NCBI RefSeq assembly: GCF_050947875.1
Contig: NC_134573.1
Location: 48,618,115-48,682,114 of the forward strand
Origin: Dermacentor variabilis
Taxonomy: Eukaryota > Arthropoda > Arachnida > Ixodida > Ixodidae
Direction: 5' to 3'
DNA length: 64,000 bases
A program made the position numbers and the translations under genes. The notes under the pieces are model-generated. The model worked only from the letters and a program-made list of their open reading frames with translations, searched no databases and was not told where the DNA came from. Positions 1 to 10,083 of the stretch are shown here, in pieces (position 1 is the first letter of the stretch; each line of letters starts with the position of its first letter).

Positions 1-813
1 TGGTTTTTTCTGGTCGAGGAAAGCAAAGAACCGCCAAAATTTTGTAAGGATCAGGTCGAATACCATCCCTGCTCACAATGTGACCTGACACCTTCTTCGT
101 ATTGCTTGCAAAACGGCACTTTTTGGTGTTGTTCTGACGACTAGCGTTAGCGAGGCATCTGAGAACCTCGTCCAGACATTGCAGGTGCTCGGCAAATGTG
201 GATGAGAAAACAAAGATATCGTTCAGATAGCAAAAGCATGTTTTCCACTTCAGGCTGCGCAGAACAGTGTCAATCATGCGCTCAAAAATGCGGCAGCATT
301 GCAGAGGCCGAAGGGCATGAGGTTGAACTCGTAAAGGCCATCTGGAGTTGCGAAAGCTGTCTTTCCTTTGTCGTCCTCGTGCATCGGAATATGCCAGTAA
401 CCTGAACGCGGACCAAGGCTGGAGAACTACTCGGTACCTTGTAGAGAATCGATGGCATCGTCAACGCCAGGCATAGGTTATACATCCTTGCGCGTAATCA
501 TGTTGAGCGCTCGGTAATCGACATAAAATCGCACGAAGCCATGATTCTTTCGGACCAAAACGACGAGAGACGACCAAGGGCAAGCAGGGAGGCGGATTAT
601 CTTACCTTGCAGCATGTCGGCGACGTTTTCCTCAATAATTTTGCGCTCGGCTAGAGACAACCAATATGGTCGATGACGTACGATGGATCTGCTGTCTGTC
701 TGAATACGATGCGTAGTGACGGAAATCTGACCCAATGTCGAAGAATGGGCGTCGAATGAAGTTTCGTGCCTCTTCAACAAACTAAGTAACTGTTGCGTCT
801 GCAAAGGGGTCAA
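1..813 (-). pseudogene. G1 pol: reverse transcriptase fragment
   Basis: The N-terminal part of a gypsy reverse transcriptase is readable from 813 down. It includes the fingers motif ending VDYRALNMITRKDV near 480-530. Further down, around 290-370, comes the thumb-side motif [12 protein letters not shown], in a different frame. The catalytic box reads YLND (218-229) instead of the usual YLDD, so the first active-site aspartate is lost. Several frameshifts separate the blocks. In the living family this enzyme copies the element RNA into DNA. The rest of pol lies beyond the left edge. Confidence 0.85.
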
Positions 814-1334
814 GTCGGGGCTGATTACGGCTGAAAGAGCGGAGCTAGACGGAGAATGTCCATCATAAGTGATTTCTGGGGGAGCCGCCTTCAGGGGCGC
901 GACACAGAGAAGCCCCGAATGGAAAACGCAAGCAAAATTGGCACCTTTAGGAAGGAGAATTTTCTAGGGTGTTGAGTTCCTTGCGGCGAGAAGCGCAGAA
1001 CCATTGTGAAATGTAACTGGGTCTGATACAATGGCTATCCCACTTGTGAAACAACATACAGAAGGTAACACTAACGCATCTCCATGGTCGATGACATCGG
1101 GCGGAATGGTCCGATTTGCTGACAGCCTGGAGGTAGCTCGCTATCTTCTGCAGCGAGCAGGTGAAGTGGCTTGTACTTTTCATTGCCAAGCGAATAATCG
1201 GTGTGGGCCATATGCTATACGTTGCCCACAACATATAGCAGCAGAAGCAGAAGCAAGGAAATACCATCATAAAATGAGCTGGTGGGAGCATGGCGACAGC
1301 ACAGCAAACTGTATGTGGTGCATAATGCCATCGA

Positions 1335-1588
1335 TCATTGCACGAAGAGTAAAAACGCCGAAGGGCGGATAGAGTCTCCTTGAGCTGCAACCAGCAGCGG
1401 TCCATAGTAAGGTGTTGTAACTTTCCTGAGGCGCTTACAGAAATCAGCATGCATAACATGCAAAGTAGCACCAGCGTCCACCAAAGCTTGAACTTGCACA
1501 CCCTCAACGAACCCAGGCATACTACAAGGGCGGGCTGGAGGAATTGTAGTCGTGTAGGCAAATGCAGTTTTTCCTCCGAAAACTGCAT
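1335..1588 (-). pseudogene. G1 retropepsin-like protease region
   Basis: A short open stretch carries an aspartic-protease core, QALVDAGATLHVMHADFCKR, in the place expected between gag and reverse transcriptase. The active-site triplet region is D-A-G-A (1467-1478), where retropepsins normally have D-T-G-A or D-S-G-A. The same D-A-G-A occurs in G5, so it may be a lineage trait and not random decay. The flanking sequence down to about 820 shows no continuous frame. Confidence 0.7.
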
Positions 1589-1591
1589 TAC

Positions 1592-2869
1592 TTAGTTTTT
1601 CGGGCGACGGTCAGAGCTGAACGTGGCATGCCGGAATGGTGAAGAGGAGCGGCGGAAGGGCGAAGGTGAGCGGTGTCTGGTGCTGCGGTTAGCATTCGGT
1701 GTCTCGGTTGTTGCGGGCGGAGTTGTGGAACGGCGCGGAGGGTATGCGTAACGCTGGTAGTGAGAAGTTACCCACAAGAATACGCTTCGCGTTCACTGAA
1801 GTCGTACCCGCCACGCACATCTTGTTGGCGCTTGCGGTAACAACGTGATATGTGGCCGCGATAACCACGGTAATAGCACAGAGTACGAGATGGTCGCCAA
1901 GACGGCTTTTATAGGGGCCGCTCGATTCGCTGGGAGATAGTGCGGTCAGATGGGGCGATGAAGGCTCAAGTGGTATTGAGGGGACATTGGCCGGAGGAGC
2001 GACACCAACCTGCACGTATGCGGGTAGGAATAACGTTGAACGGACGCCGGTTGGAGGCACGGCAGCAGCCTGGGCGTACGTTGGTAGGGGGTGAGGAGAT
2101 GGAGAGTCTGCATGCGCAGAGGAAATCATGAACGCGAGCTCCTCCTTGATCACGTCGCGCAGCGCTGAACCAGAAGGCTGAGTAGGAAGGACGAACTGAG
2201 ATGAAAAGCCAAGTGATTGAAGTTTCTTGCAGATAATCGCCCGAATTATTACACGCAGGTCTGGGTCTGTCGTAGAACGGTGTTCGCAGTCCGCCAGCAA
2301 GCGTACGAACTCGAACTCATCGGGGCGCTGGCACGACAAGACGATGTAAGCAATGGTAGCCGGGTTCCTCACGGCGAGCGCCTCGAAGGCCATAGTCCCA
2401 ATGTCTTTAAGAATATGACGAAAACTGTCCAACCCAGCCATAGCATCGTTAATACGGCGACAGAGTGAAAGCACATCCTCGGTGTACAATGTGTAGGACT
2501 CACCGGAGTGTTATTTACGAGCATCACGGATTTTCTGCGCAAGGGCAGAGCGCACAGCCGGCGTTCCAAATACTTGCCGAAGCGGCCACTTGAAGGTGGA
2601 CCAATCGGAGAAATCAATCTCATGGTTGAAAAAGCAGGTCCTCGGGACGCCCGTCACATAAAACGAAATATGGCGGAGCTTGGCTAGGTCAATGACTGAT
2701 TAGCAGTGATTACGCGCTCGTCATGGTCGAGCCGGTCCCCAACATCTTCACCGTGAAGACCAGCGAACAGATCGGGATGACGGTGGTAGGCACTCATGAT
2801 CAGAGAAGGTGTGGCTTGCGGTGTCGGGATGGTTACAGTAGAAGCACCAGGCTGCTCGTCCTGCGACAT
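1592..2869 (-). pseudogene. G1 gag with degenerate zinc knuckle
   Basis: The gag starts at the methionine of MSQDEQPGAST (minus strand, 2869), about 90 bases after the primer-binding site. A capsid-like helical region follows (LCRRINDAMAGLDSFRHIL near 2400-2480), then a proline-rich linker and a basic Arg/Ser-rich tail. The nucleocapsid box near 1840-1885 reads C-Y-Y-R-G-Y-R-G-H-I-S-R-C, so the second cysteine of the CCHC knuckle is lost. Frameshifts occur near 2690 and 2490. Gag normally forms the virus-like particle of the retrotransposon. Confidence 0.8.
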
Positions 2870-2947
2870 GCGGGCGGACAGTCGGCACAAGCGGCGACTT
2901 GAACGAAGCTCCACGGAGTATGCCACGCGTGAAGAGGACGGGGGACC

Positions 2948-3119
2948 AAGAAGCAGCTTCACCACTTGTGATGTCACAGTAAGGGCCGACCTTCATTGAG
3001 CCTGAGAGACGTGGAGAAGCACACTCGGCACACTCCCGCGCAATGAAAAAAGGGGCACACACATGATGATGTGAATATCCAGATGATGACGAAGTGTACA
3101 ATAAATGCCCACAATATAT
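2948..3119 (-). repeat. G1 partial 5' LTR end and primer-binding site
   Basis: On the minus strand the sequence ends in gtgacatcacaag and is followed by tggtgaagctgc (2953-2964), matching the TGGTG start of the primer-binding sites in G2, G4 and G5. The LTR part (2966-3119) is cut at 3119 by the start of the G2 LTR, so its 5' portion is missing. Confidence 0.6.
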
Positions 3120-3539
3120 TGACGCGTGTACTTATATTTAACGGGCGACCCCGTTTCGCCGCCTAACAAATGTTATCGCACAGCGCGGGACGCGTCTGCA
3201 TGTATCCGAAGTTTCTGGAAAATTATCGATGCTTCTATCCGCTGCCTGTTGTCACCGAAGCTTGTGTTATCTGATTTCATCGCTGGACTCGAATGTTGTA
3301 GAACTTTGTGGAAGGCATGCGGGTCCCAACGATTAGCCTGGAGCATTCGATGACTGCTGTATAAAAGCTGACGCACTTGACCCGCTGATCAGATTTTCGA
3401 CGATCGCCGACCGCGGTCGCCGCTATCATTGTGCTATAAGTTTAGCCTATCTTTGTGGGCACACGTTCGCCCAACGAAAGTTAGTTTTGTCTTTCACAGC
3501 ATTTGCTACTGTGTTCTTCAACGTAAGCACCAAGGGACA
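3120..3539 (+). repeat. G2 5' LTR (420 bp)
   Basis: The LTR begins tgacgcgtgtac and ends in aagggaca just before the primer-binding site. It aligns over its first 293 bp with the copy at 8669-8961, and with the G4 LTR at 15178-15541. It begins TG and ends CA, as LTRs do. Confidence 0.85.
3359..3368 (+). promoter_or_regulatory. LTR TATA box
   Basis: The string gtataaaagc lies about 240 bp into the LTR. It is conserved in the truncated 3' LTR and as cgtataaaaac in the G4 LTR near 15361. It is the likely core promoter, with transcription starting some 25-30 bases downstream. Confidence 0.6.
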
Positions 3540-3557
3540 TCTGGTGCAGGTGCTTTT
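3540..3557 (+). other. G2 primer-binding site
   Basis: Directly after the LTR comes tctggtgcaggtgc. A TGGTG start two bases past the LTR edge is shared with G4 (tctggtggcgatgc at 15542) and, without the leading bases, with G1 and G5. This fits priming by a tRNA ending in CACCA. I did not assign the tRNA. Confidence 0.55.
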
Positions 3558-3562
3558 CGTTC

Positions 3563-4912
3563 ATGTACCGGGCGCCCCCGACAAGCTGTGATTCAAGCCC
3601 GAACAGCAAAGAGAACACCAACGTAGTCCCGGAGCATCGAGCAAGCCGCCGTCTTCAACAGCTGCCCCCGAAGCACGGACTTCTACCTGAGAAGACCAAG
3701 AAGATTGCAGCCAAGGCAACTCCAATGGCAGCCCCTGCGTCCCCCTTCATGCTGCAGCAGCCCAGAGAACCACCGACGTTCCGCGGTTCCACATTTGAGG
3801 ACCCGGAAACCTGGCTCGAGACGTATGAGAGGGTCGCTACGTTTAACAGTTGGGACAGCGACGAAAGGCTGCGGCATGTCTATTTTGCACTGGAAGACGC
3901 CGTCAGGACCTGGTTCGAGAATCGAGAAGCCACCTTAACGACGTGGGATCTGTTCCGAAGCGGCTTCTTGCAAACGTTTACAAGCGTCGTGCGAAAAGAG
4001 CGAGCCCAAGCACTATTAGAAACCAGAGTGAAGCTGCCAAACGAGACGATAGCGATCTTCACGGAGGAGATGGCCCGTCTTTTCCGGCACGCCGACCCGG
4101 AAATGTCAGAGGAGAAAAAAGTCCGCTTCCTGATGCGGGGCGTCAAGGAACAACTTTTCGCAGGACTTATTCGTAACCCGCCGAAGACCGTAGCTGAGTT
4201 CTCTGCAGAAGCATCGACGATCGAGATAACTCTGGAGATGCGCACCCGGCAATGTAACCGCCAGAGGCTCACGCCGCAGTACGCCATCCAAGGACTGGAT
4301 TCCGGCGACCTTCAGGAGACCATCAGACTCATTGTGCGCGAAGAACTGCGCCAGGTCCTGCCTTCGTCGCAGCCCCAATTGGCTTCGATCGCCGACATCG
4401 TGAAAGACGAGGTTACCGATCGCTTGGAGTTCCCGAGCTGCAACCACAATTACCGCAGCCCCAGCCAGAAGCGATCACATACGCAGCCGTGGCACGCCGT
4501 CAAGGTCCTCGTCAGCGACCACGCCAGGGCCCTGCAACGACGCAATTCCGTTGTCCGCCGCAGCCGCCGCCAGCACGCCCACCTGTCGCCCAGCGCACCT
4601 ACGAGAGGAAGACGGACATTTGGCGAGCCCCCGACCACCGCCCGCTCTGCTATCACTGCGGAGAAGCCGGCCATGTGTATCGCCGATGCCCATACCGGGA
4701 GACGGGACTGCGAGGTTTGGCTGTCAACGCTCCGCGCCCGCAGCAAGGTGAACGCCCTCGCGATATCGCCGACTACCTCGCCGCTACTCAGTGGAGCTCT
4801 CGACGACCGTCGCGTTCGCCATCACCAGGCCGCTAGCTCTCGCCGCGGCGCCGACCATACACTGGCCCAGCCCGGGGCCGGTAAGCGAGCCCATATCCGG
4901 AAAACTAAAAGC
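3563..4912 (+). pseudogene. G2 gag, frameshifted, intact CCHC zinc knuckle
   Basis: The frame opens at 3563, right after the primer-binding site, and runs through a capsid-like domain (FEDPETWLETYERVATFNSW near residues 75-95, then FRSGFLQTFTSVVRKERAQA). A shift near 4440 moves the nucleocapsid part to another frame. There the CCHC box CYHCGEAGHVYRRC (4648-4689) is intact. By comparison with G4 the natural end is the stop near 4912, after SPYPEN-like sequence. Here an extra break ends that frame at 4836. Gag would package element RNA in a particle. Confidence 0.85.
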
Positions 4913-5876
4913 AGCAACCGATGGAGGTGCAGTTGCTGTTCGTCGAACTGACGAAGATCCTCCGCCGCTGACGAACACGACAAAGAAACCACCTGGACGA
5001 CCTAATGACGACACGCCGCCGTCCCGACGAAGTCAGGAAGCCAAGACTACACCCACGAAAGACGGCTTGACGACGCGACGTTCCAGCTTCAGTTCAATAT
5101 GATGCAGCCGTGATCCGACGCCAAGACCAAACTGCAGCGCCAGAAAAAGAACCACCGACCTCGACTTACTTCTCGGCGGCCACGCAGTCACTGCCTTAGT
5201 CGACACAGGGGCCGATTACTCCGTAATGACTGGACACATCGCCACCCAGTTGAGGAAGGTTAAGACTGCATGGGAGGGCCCCCAAATTCGGACCGCTGGA
5301 GGACACCTCATTACGCCAAGTGGAATCTGCACGGCAAGAATAACCATTTATGGCCAGACTTACCCTGCCACCTTCGTTATCCTCCAACAGTGTTCACGAG
5401 GCGTCATTCTCGGTATGGACTTCCTGAACCAACACGGCGCAATCATAGACCTGAAGTCAAAGTCGATAACGCAGTCGGAAGGTAAAGCGATACCACCGGA
5501 GAGCCCTCGTAGTCACCACGCCTTGAGTGTGCTCGAAGATCAAGTGAGCATCGCGCCTCTCTCCAGCATTGTTATTTCGGTCGGCACCGAAACACCCGCT
5601 GACGTAGAAGGCGTCATCGAAGGCGACCAAGGTCTACTGCTAGACCGTGAAATTTGTGTCGCAAGAGGGATCGCTCGGCTGCATGGAGGGAAAACTGAAG
5701 TTTTGCTGACAAACTTCAGCCAAGAGTTCAAGCACATCAACAAGGGCACGACGATCGCGTACATCGAGGAAATTCTGGAAACCAGTAATGCGTTTGTCCT
5801 CTCGGATTCCGCTGCATCTACCCGGACGACGATGGTTCCCGAACCAGACTACGACATTTATCCAATTCTCCCGTGA
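4791..5876 (+). pseudogene. G2 pol N-terminus: retropepsin-like protease
   Basis: This frame overlaps the end of gag in the -1 frame and contains the protease core ALVDTGADYSVM (about 5193-5228), with a normal D-T-G-A active site. The flap and C-terminal part follow, with GVILGMDFLNQHGAIIDL near 5400-5455, the conserved ILGMDFL-type motif. A stop at 5102 and a frame change near 5873 separate it from neighbouring domains. The protease would mature Gag and Pol in the particle. Confidence 0.8.
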
Positions 5877-6826
5877 TTAAGCAACAGCAGCTCAGAAGTC
5901 TGCTCCGACGATACAAAGGCTGCTTTTCGACGTCATCGAGGATTCGACAAACACCAGTCGCCAAGCATCGCATAATCACCGAGGAGTGCGCTCGACCACT
6001 CCGCCAGAGCCCCTACCGAGTTTGGCCGCGAGAACGTGCAGCTATAAGAAAACAAGTCGACGAAATGCTGCGCAACGACATCATCAAGCCGTCGAAAAGC
6101 CCATGGGCATCCCCTGTTGTCCTGGTAAAGAAAAAGGACGGAACCCTACGTTTCTGCGTCGATTATCGTCGTCTGAACAAGATCACGAAGAAGGACGTAT
6201 ACCCCCTCCCACGAATAGACGACGCATTGGATCGGCTCTGCAACGCTAAATACTTCTCGTCGATGGACCTCAAGTCTGGCTATTGGCAAATAGAAGTCGA
6301 CGAAAGAGATCGCGAAAAGACAGCCTTCATCACCCCAGACAGCCTCTACGAGTTCAAGGTTATGCCATTCGGACTGTGCTCGGCACCTGCAACATTCCAG
6401 CGCGTCATGGACACGGTGTTAGCAGGATTGAAGTGGCAGACATGTCTCGTTTATTTGGATGACGTCGTCGTCTTCGCTGGAAATTTCGACGATCACCTCA
6501 GGCGGCTTGCGTCAGTACTAGAGGCGCTCAAGTCGTCAGGGCTTACTCTGAAGCTGGAAAAATGCCGCGTCGCTTACGATGAGCTTCTGTTCCTAGGCCA
6601 AGTAATCAGCAAATCCGGTGTCCGTCCAGACCCGCAAAAGACAGCTGCCATCGCACAGTTCCCGCAACCCATCAACAGGAAGGCAGTGCATAGATTCCTT
6701 GACATGTGTGCCTACTGCAGCCGCTTTGTCAAGAACTTTTCACGCATCGCCAAGCCTTTCACACATCTAACTAAATGTGATGTTAACTTCAAGTGGGAAA
6801 CGCCGCAGGCCGACGCATGTGAATAA
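5873..6826 (+). pseudogene. G2 reverse transcriptase domain
   Basis: A continuous 317-codon stretch covers a whole gypsy reverse transcriptase. Visible motifs are the SPVVLVKKKDGTLRFCVDYR palm entry, LPRIDDALDRL, YFSSMDLKSGYWQI, FKVMPFGLCSAPATFQRVMD, the catalytic YLDD (6452-6463) and the LEKCRVAYDELLFLGQVISK thumb. It ends at an in-frame TAA (6824-6826), where the protein should run on into RNase H. The catalytic residues are intact. It replicates element RNA into cDNA with a tRNA primer. Confidence 0.9.
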
Positions 6827-6838
6827 CTCAAACGACGC

Positions 6839-7219
6839 ATGCAGTCACCGCCGGTACTTGCGCACTTCGATGAGTACGCCGGTACAGAAATCCATGTTGA
6901 CGCCAGTAGCCTTGGCCTCGGTGCCGTTCTAGTCCAGAGAAGAAACGGTGTCGAACAGGTGATAGCTTACGCTAGCCGGTCGCTGTCAAAAGCGGAAGGC
7001 AACTATTCTGCGACCGAAAAGGAATGTCTCGCCATCGTTTGGGCTACAGCTCAATTTCCCCCTTATCTTTATGGCAGGCCATTCAAAGTCGTCAGTGGCC
7101 ATCACGCGTTGTGTTCGCTAGGGAATATAAAGGATCCTTCAGGACGACTGGCGCGGTGGAGCCTCAGACTACAAGAATACGACATCACTGTAACCTACAA
7201 GTCCGGGCGAAAACTCTGA
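6839..7219 (+). pseudogene. G2 RNase H domain, catalytic Asp lost
   Basis: The domain follows reverse transcriptase after one stop codon. It shows [38 protein letters not shown] and [20 protein letters not shown], the hallmark order of gypsy RNase H. The segment that normally reads T-D-H-H-A-L reads S-G-H-H-A-L here, so one metal-binding aspartate is gone. The frame is lost near 7215 and continues one base over. Confidence 0.85.
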
Positions 7220-8567
7220 TGCCGATTGCCTATCACGCGCACCCATTGACCCGCCACCGCAAGATGACGAGAATGACGGCGTCTTCCTTGGAATTATAAG
7301 CGCGGAAGACTTCGCTGAACAGCAACGGGCAAACCCGGAGCTAAAAGGCCACGTCGAATATTTGGAAGGGCACACCAACGTTGTCCCCAGGGCATTTAAG
7401 CGCGGACTATCCTCCTTCCCGCTTCAAATCAATCTACTCGTGAAGAAGAACTTCTCACCAGTCCGCGCCAATAACCTTGTTGCGCCGTCAGGACATCGTC
7501 CAGAGGTTTTGCATGCCCTACATGACGATCCGACCGCTGGACACCTCGGATTTTCCCAGACACTATCGAGGATACAAGAAAGGTATTATTGGCCGCGCCT
7601 GACCGCCGACGTCGCCCGTTATGTCAGAACATGCCGAGACTGTCAGCGACACAAGACACCGCTGACATGGCCAGCCGGATCACTATAGCCAATCGAGCCT
7701 CCTTGCCGACCATTTTAGCAGATCGGGATGGACTTGCTGGGACCCTTTCCGACGTCAATAACCGGAAATAAGTGGATCGTCGTGGCGACGGACTACCTCA
7801 CCCGCTTCGCTGAAACAAAGGAACTGCCGTAAGGTAGCACAGCCGAAGTGGCGAAATTCTTTGTCGAAAACATCCTGCTGCGACATGGCGCCCCAGAAGT
7901 CCTCATCACCGACAGAGGAACGGCCTTTGCAGCGGAGCTCACCCAAGCCATTCTAAAATACAGTCAGGCAAGGCACAGGAGGACAACGGCCTACCACCCG
8001 CAGACGAATGGCCTTACGGAGCGGCTGAATAAGACCCTCGCCGACATGCTAGTAATGTACGTCGACGTAGAACACAAGACCTGGGATGCCCTCCTGCCAT
8101 ACGTAACATTCGCTTACAACACGGCGGTGCAAGAAACAACACAGATCGCGCCGTTCAAGCTGGTCTATGGCAGGAACCTGACAACGACGCTCGACGCCAT
8201 GCTGCCGCATGTCACTGACGAGGAGAACCTTGACGTCGCCACCTACCTCCAGCGCGCCGAAGAAACCCGACAGCTCGCCTGCCTGCGGATCAAGAACCAG
8301 CAGAGGACCGACAGCCGACACTACAACCTCCGACGAGGCTTCATCGAGTACCAGCCCGGCGACCGTGTTTGGGCGTGGACCCCGATACGCCGATGAGGAC
8401 TCAGTGAAAAACTACTGCGATGATATTTCGGACCCTACAAGGTCATCGGACGTATTGGCGCACTGGACTAGGAGGTCGTACCAGACGGCATTTCGCATTC
8501 ACAGCGACGCCGTGCGCGATCTGAAGTGGTCCACGAGGTGCGTCTTAAACCCTTTTACGGACACTGA
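7220..8567 (+). pseudogene. G2 integrase with several in-frame stops
   Basis: An HHCC zinc-binding region is readable (HALHDDPTAGHLGF, then CRDCQRHKT, 7509-7660). The DDE core follows: ATDYLTRF near 7785-7808, LITDRGTAF near 7902-7928, and HPQTNGLTERLNKT near 7995-8036. A GPY/F-type module follows (YFGPYKVI near 8424). In-frame stops lie at 7686, near 7718, 7830, 8394 and 8418, some explained by CGA to TGA changes. The frame ends at 8567. Integrase inserts the cDNA into the host chromosome. Confidence 0.85.
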
Positions 8568-8655
8568 CGAACTTCCTTATTTTGTTGTTTTCTTTGCTAG
8601 GAGTGCTTTTCTTTTATTACTTTCGTTTGTTTGCAGCATCGGGTCGATGCTTTTT

Positions 8656-8668
8656 AAGAGGGGGGTAT
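8656..8668 (+). other. G2 polypurine tract
   Basis: The purine run aagaggggggta directly precedes the start of the 3' LTR at 8669. This is the expected priming site for plus-strand DNA synthesis. Confidence 0.7.
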
Positions 8669-8961
8669 TGACACGTGTACCTATATTTACCGGGTGACCA
8701 CGTTTCGCCGCCTAACAAATGTCATCGCACAGCGCGGGACGCGTCTGCATGTATCCGAAGTTTCTGGCAAGTTATCGATGCTTCTATCCGCTGTCTGTTC
8801 TCGCCAGACCTTGTGTTATCTGATTTCATCGCGTGACTCGAATGTTGTAGAACTTTGTGGAAGGCATGCGGGTCCCGACGATTAGTCTGGAACATTCGAT
8901 GACTGCTGTATAAAAGCCGACGCACTTGACCCGCTGATCAGATTTTCGACGATCGCCGACC
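8669..8961 (+). repeat. G2 3' LTR, truncated (293 of about 420 bp)
   Basis: It starts tgacacgtgtac and matches the 5' LTR, TATA box included, until gatcgccgacc at 8961. There it switches without a gap to minus-strand gag sequence of another element (G3). The last third of the LTR (R/U5 part) is missing, so this end is a deletion or rearrangement junction and not a normal insertion end. Confidence 0.85.
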
Positions 8962-9405
8962 CTGGTGTGGTATTGACATTGGCGAGCATAATGGTTGGGT
9001 CCCACCTGTTATTAGCGCTGGCATGTTGATATAGCTTGAGCCATTCGTCAACGTCCTGTCCCTCCAGCCCAGAGAACACACCAGGGTCGCGATGTTGGGC
9101 AACCGTGACGACGGGAGCAGTCGGACCAGCCGAAGCCGTTGCAGAGGCGGGCTCGTCACCGGGAGCCATGGTGACAAACTCGACGTACCGACCACTCCGG
9201 AGTTCCGTGTCGAGGACAAGGATCGCTGACCTCTACCAGAATGCTACGTGTAGAAAGACACAGACAAAAGAGGCTATTTACAGACTAATTACACTAGACT
9301 GGAGCCAGAGCACCAGGCCGACATTCACACGTGCCAAGGGCACCGACCCACTTCGTCGTCGTTCTGACGGCGGCTCGTCTCTCGGGTATCTACCGATAAT
9401 ATCGT
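8962..9405 (-). mobile_element. Ty3/gypsy 5' end remnant G3: LTR, primer-binding site and gag start
   Basis: On the minus strand, sequence above 9241 looks like an LTR end. It is followed by tggtagag (primer-binding site, 9231-9238) and a gag start at 9169. The gag protein includes HRDPGVFSGLEGQDVDEWLK, typical of gypsy Gag N-termini. Homology to gag ends near 8974 at the junction with the truncated G2 LTR. No other part of this element is present. Confidence 0.65.
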
Positions 9406-9408
9406 AAT

Positions 9409-9412
<4 letters not shown>

Positions 9413-9470
<58 letters not shown>
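9413..9470. repeat. (TA)n microsatellite
   Basis: Almost 60 bases of pure TA, directly abutting the inverted-repeat element that starts at 9471. A shorter TA array lies at 10085-10105 just beyond the other end of that element. Confidence 0.95.
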
Positions 9471-9474
<4 letters not shown>

Positions 9475-10081
9475 TCTCACTACATTACCTAGAGGGAAAT
9501 CTGGCGCTGCTGCGCTGTGGTATGCATGAGAATGCCGGTATATTGTGGATTCGGATCGGCATCGTTCTCGTAGAGACAGGACACCTTGAAGACGCGCTTG
9601 GCAAGTACCGTTCCGTCTGTCACAATGATTCATTTTCTACTAGAACAGCACGTGAAAAGCTTTTTTAGCTTTATTATTACGCGAAAACATGCTTTGTTTA
9701 ACTATGTTTAGCTATTGTGTGTACGACTACATGTTACGCAAAAAGTATCAGCGGGCCACTAAAGTTGTAGGACAGACGACAAGGTTCGCGCTCGCTTTGA
9801 AACAGTTGGTCGTCTGTTATTGCTTTTCTTCGCTTGGTCATGCATTGTGGGTGAGTAAAGATGTAATATGCGTGAACGGAAACATTTTATGAAGATTTTG
9901 CTTTGAGAATGCGTTATTTGCGTAGCCATATCCACGTTTTAGACGAAGCCTCTTACAACACCAGCCAACACGAGCCTCGCAGACACATATACCGTCATTC
10001 CCATGACGGCACGGTGGCCCCTTAAGAAAATCCCATAGACGATGGCGCCAGATTACCCTCTAGGTGTTCTAGTGAGAAACT
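9471..10081. repeat. Inverted-repeat element of 611 bp (MITE-like), flanked by TA arrays
   Basis: The left end (agtttctcactacattacct...) and the reverse complement of the right end (agtttctcactagaacacct...) agree at 33 of the first 37 positions by my count. A further block of weaker similarity follows, catgagaatgccggtatat against catgggaatgacggtatat. There is no coding capacity worth noting. The layout fits a non-autonomous DNA element, with a TA target now embedded in microsatellite. Two copies of a repeat in opposite orientation is the alternative. Confidence 0.55.
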
Positions 10082-10083
10082 CT

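Larger units (their letters stand above)
1..3119 (-). mobile_element. Ty3/gypsy LTR retrotransposon remnant G1, left end outside window
   Basis: Read on the minus strand from 3119 down, the order is partial LTR, primer-binding site, gag, protease, reverse transcriptase, which is the Ty3/gypsy order. Every coding part carries frameshifts or stops, so the copy is dead. Its gag and protease resemble those of G5 at 37-46 kb, so the two belong to one lineage. The plus-strand element G2 starts at 3120 inside the G1 LTR, so G1 is the older insertion. Confidence 0.85.
3120..8961 (+). mobile_element. Ty3/gypsy LTR retrotransposon G2, near full length, 3' LTR truncated
   Basis: The order is 5' LTR, primer-binding site, gag, protease, reverse transcriptase, RNase H, integrase with a GPY/F-type end, polypurine tract, 3' LTR: a complete Ty3/gypsy plan. 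The two LTRs differ at roughly 20 of 293 aligned bases by eye, so the insertion is old. Multiple stops and frameshifts agree with that. It sits inside the LTR of G1. A decayed relative, G4, lies at 15178-18655. Confidence 0.92.

Noticed and set aside
947..1588. 213-codon minus-strand frame
   Set aside because: It overlaps the G1 protease in another frame, has no known domain and a biased composition. The protease frame explains the locus.
8962..8979. ggtattgaca at the G2/G3 junction as a second LTR start
   Set aside because: The same 10 bases occur at the real LTR start (8664-8673), but here they run into gag sequence, not LTR, so chance or microhomology is more likely.
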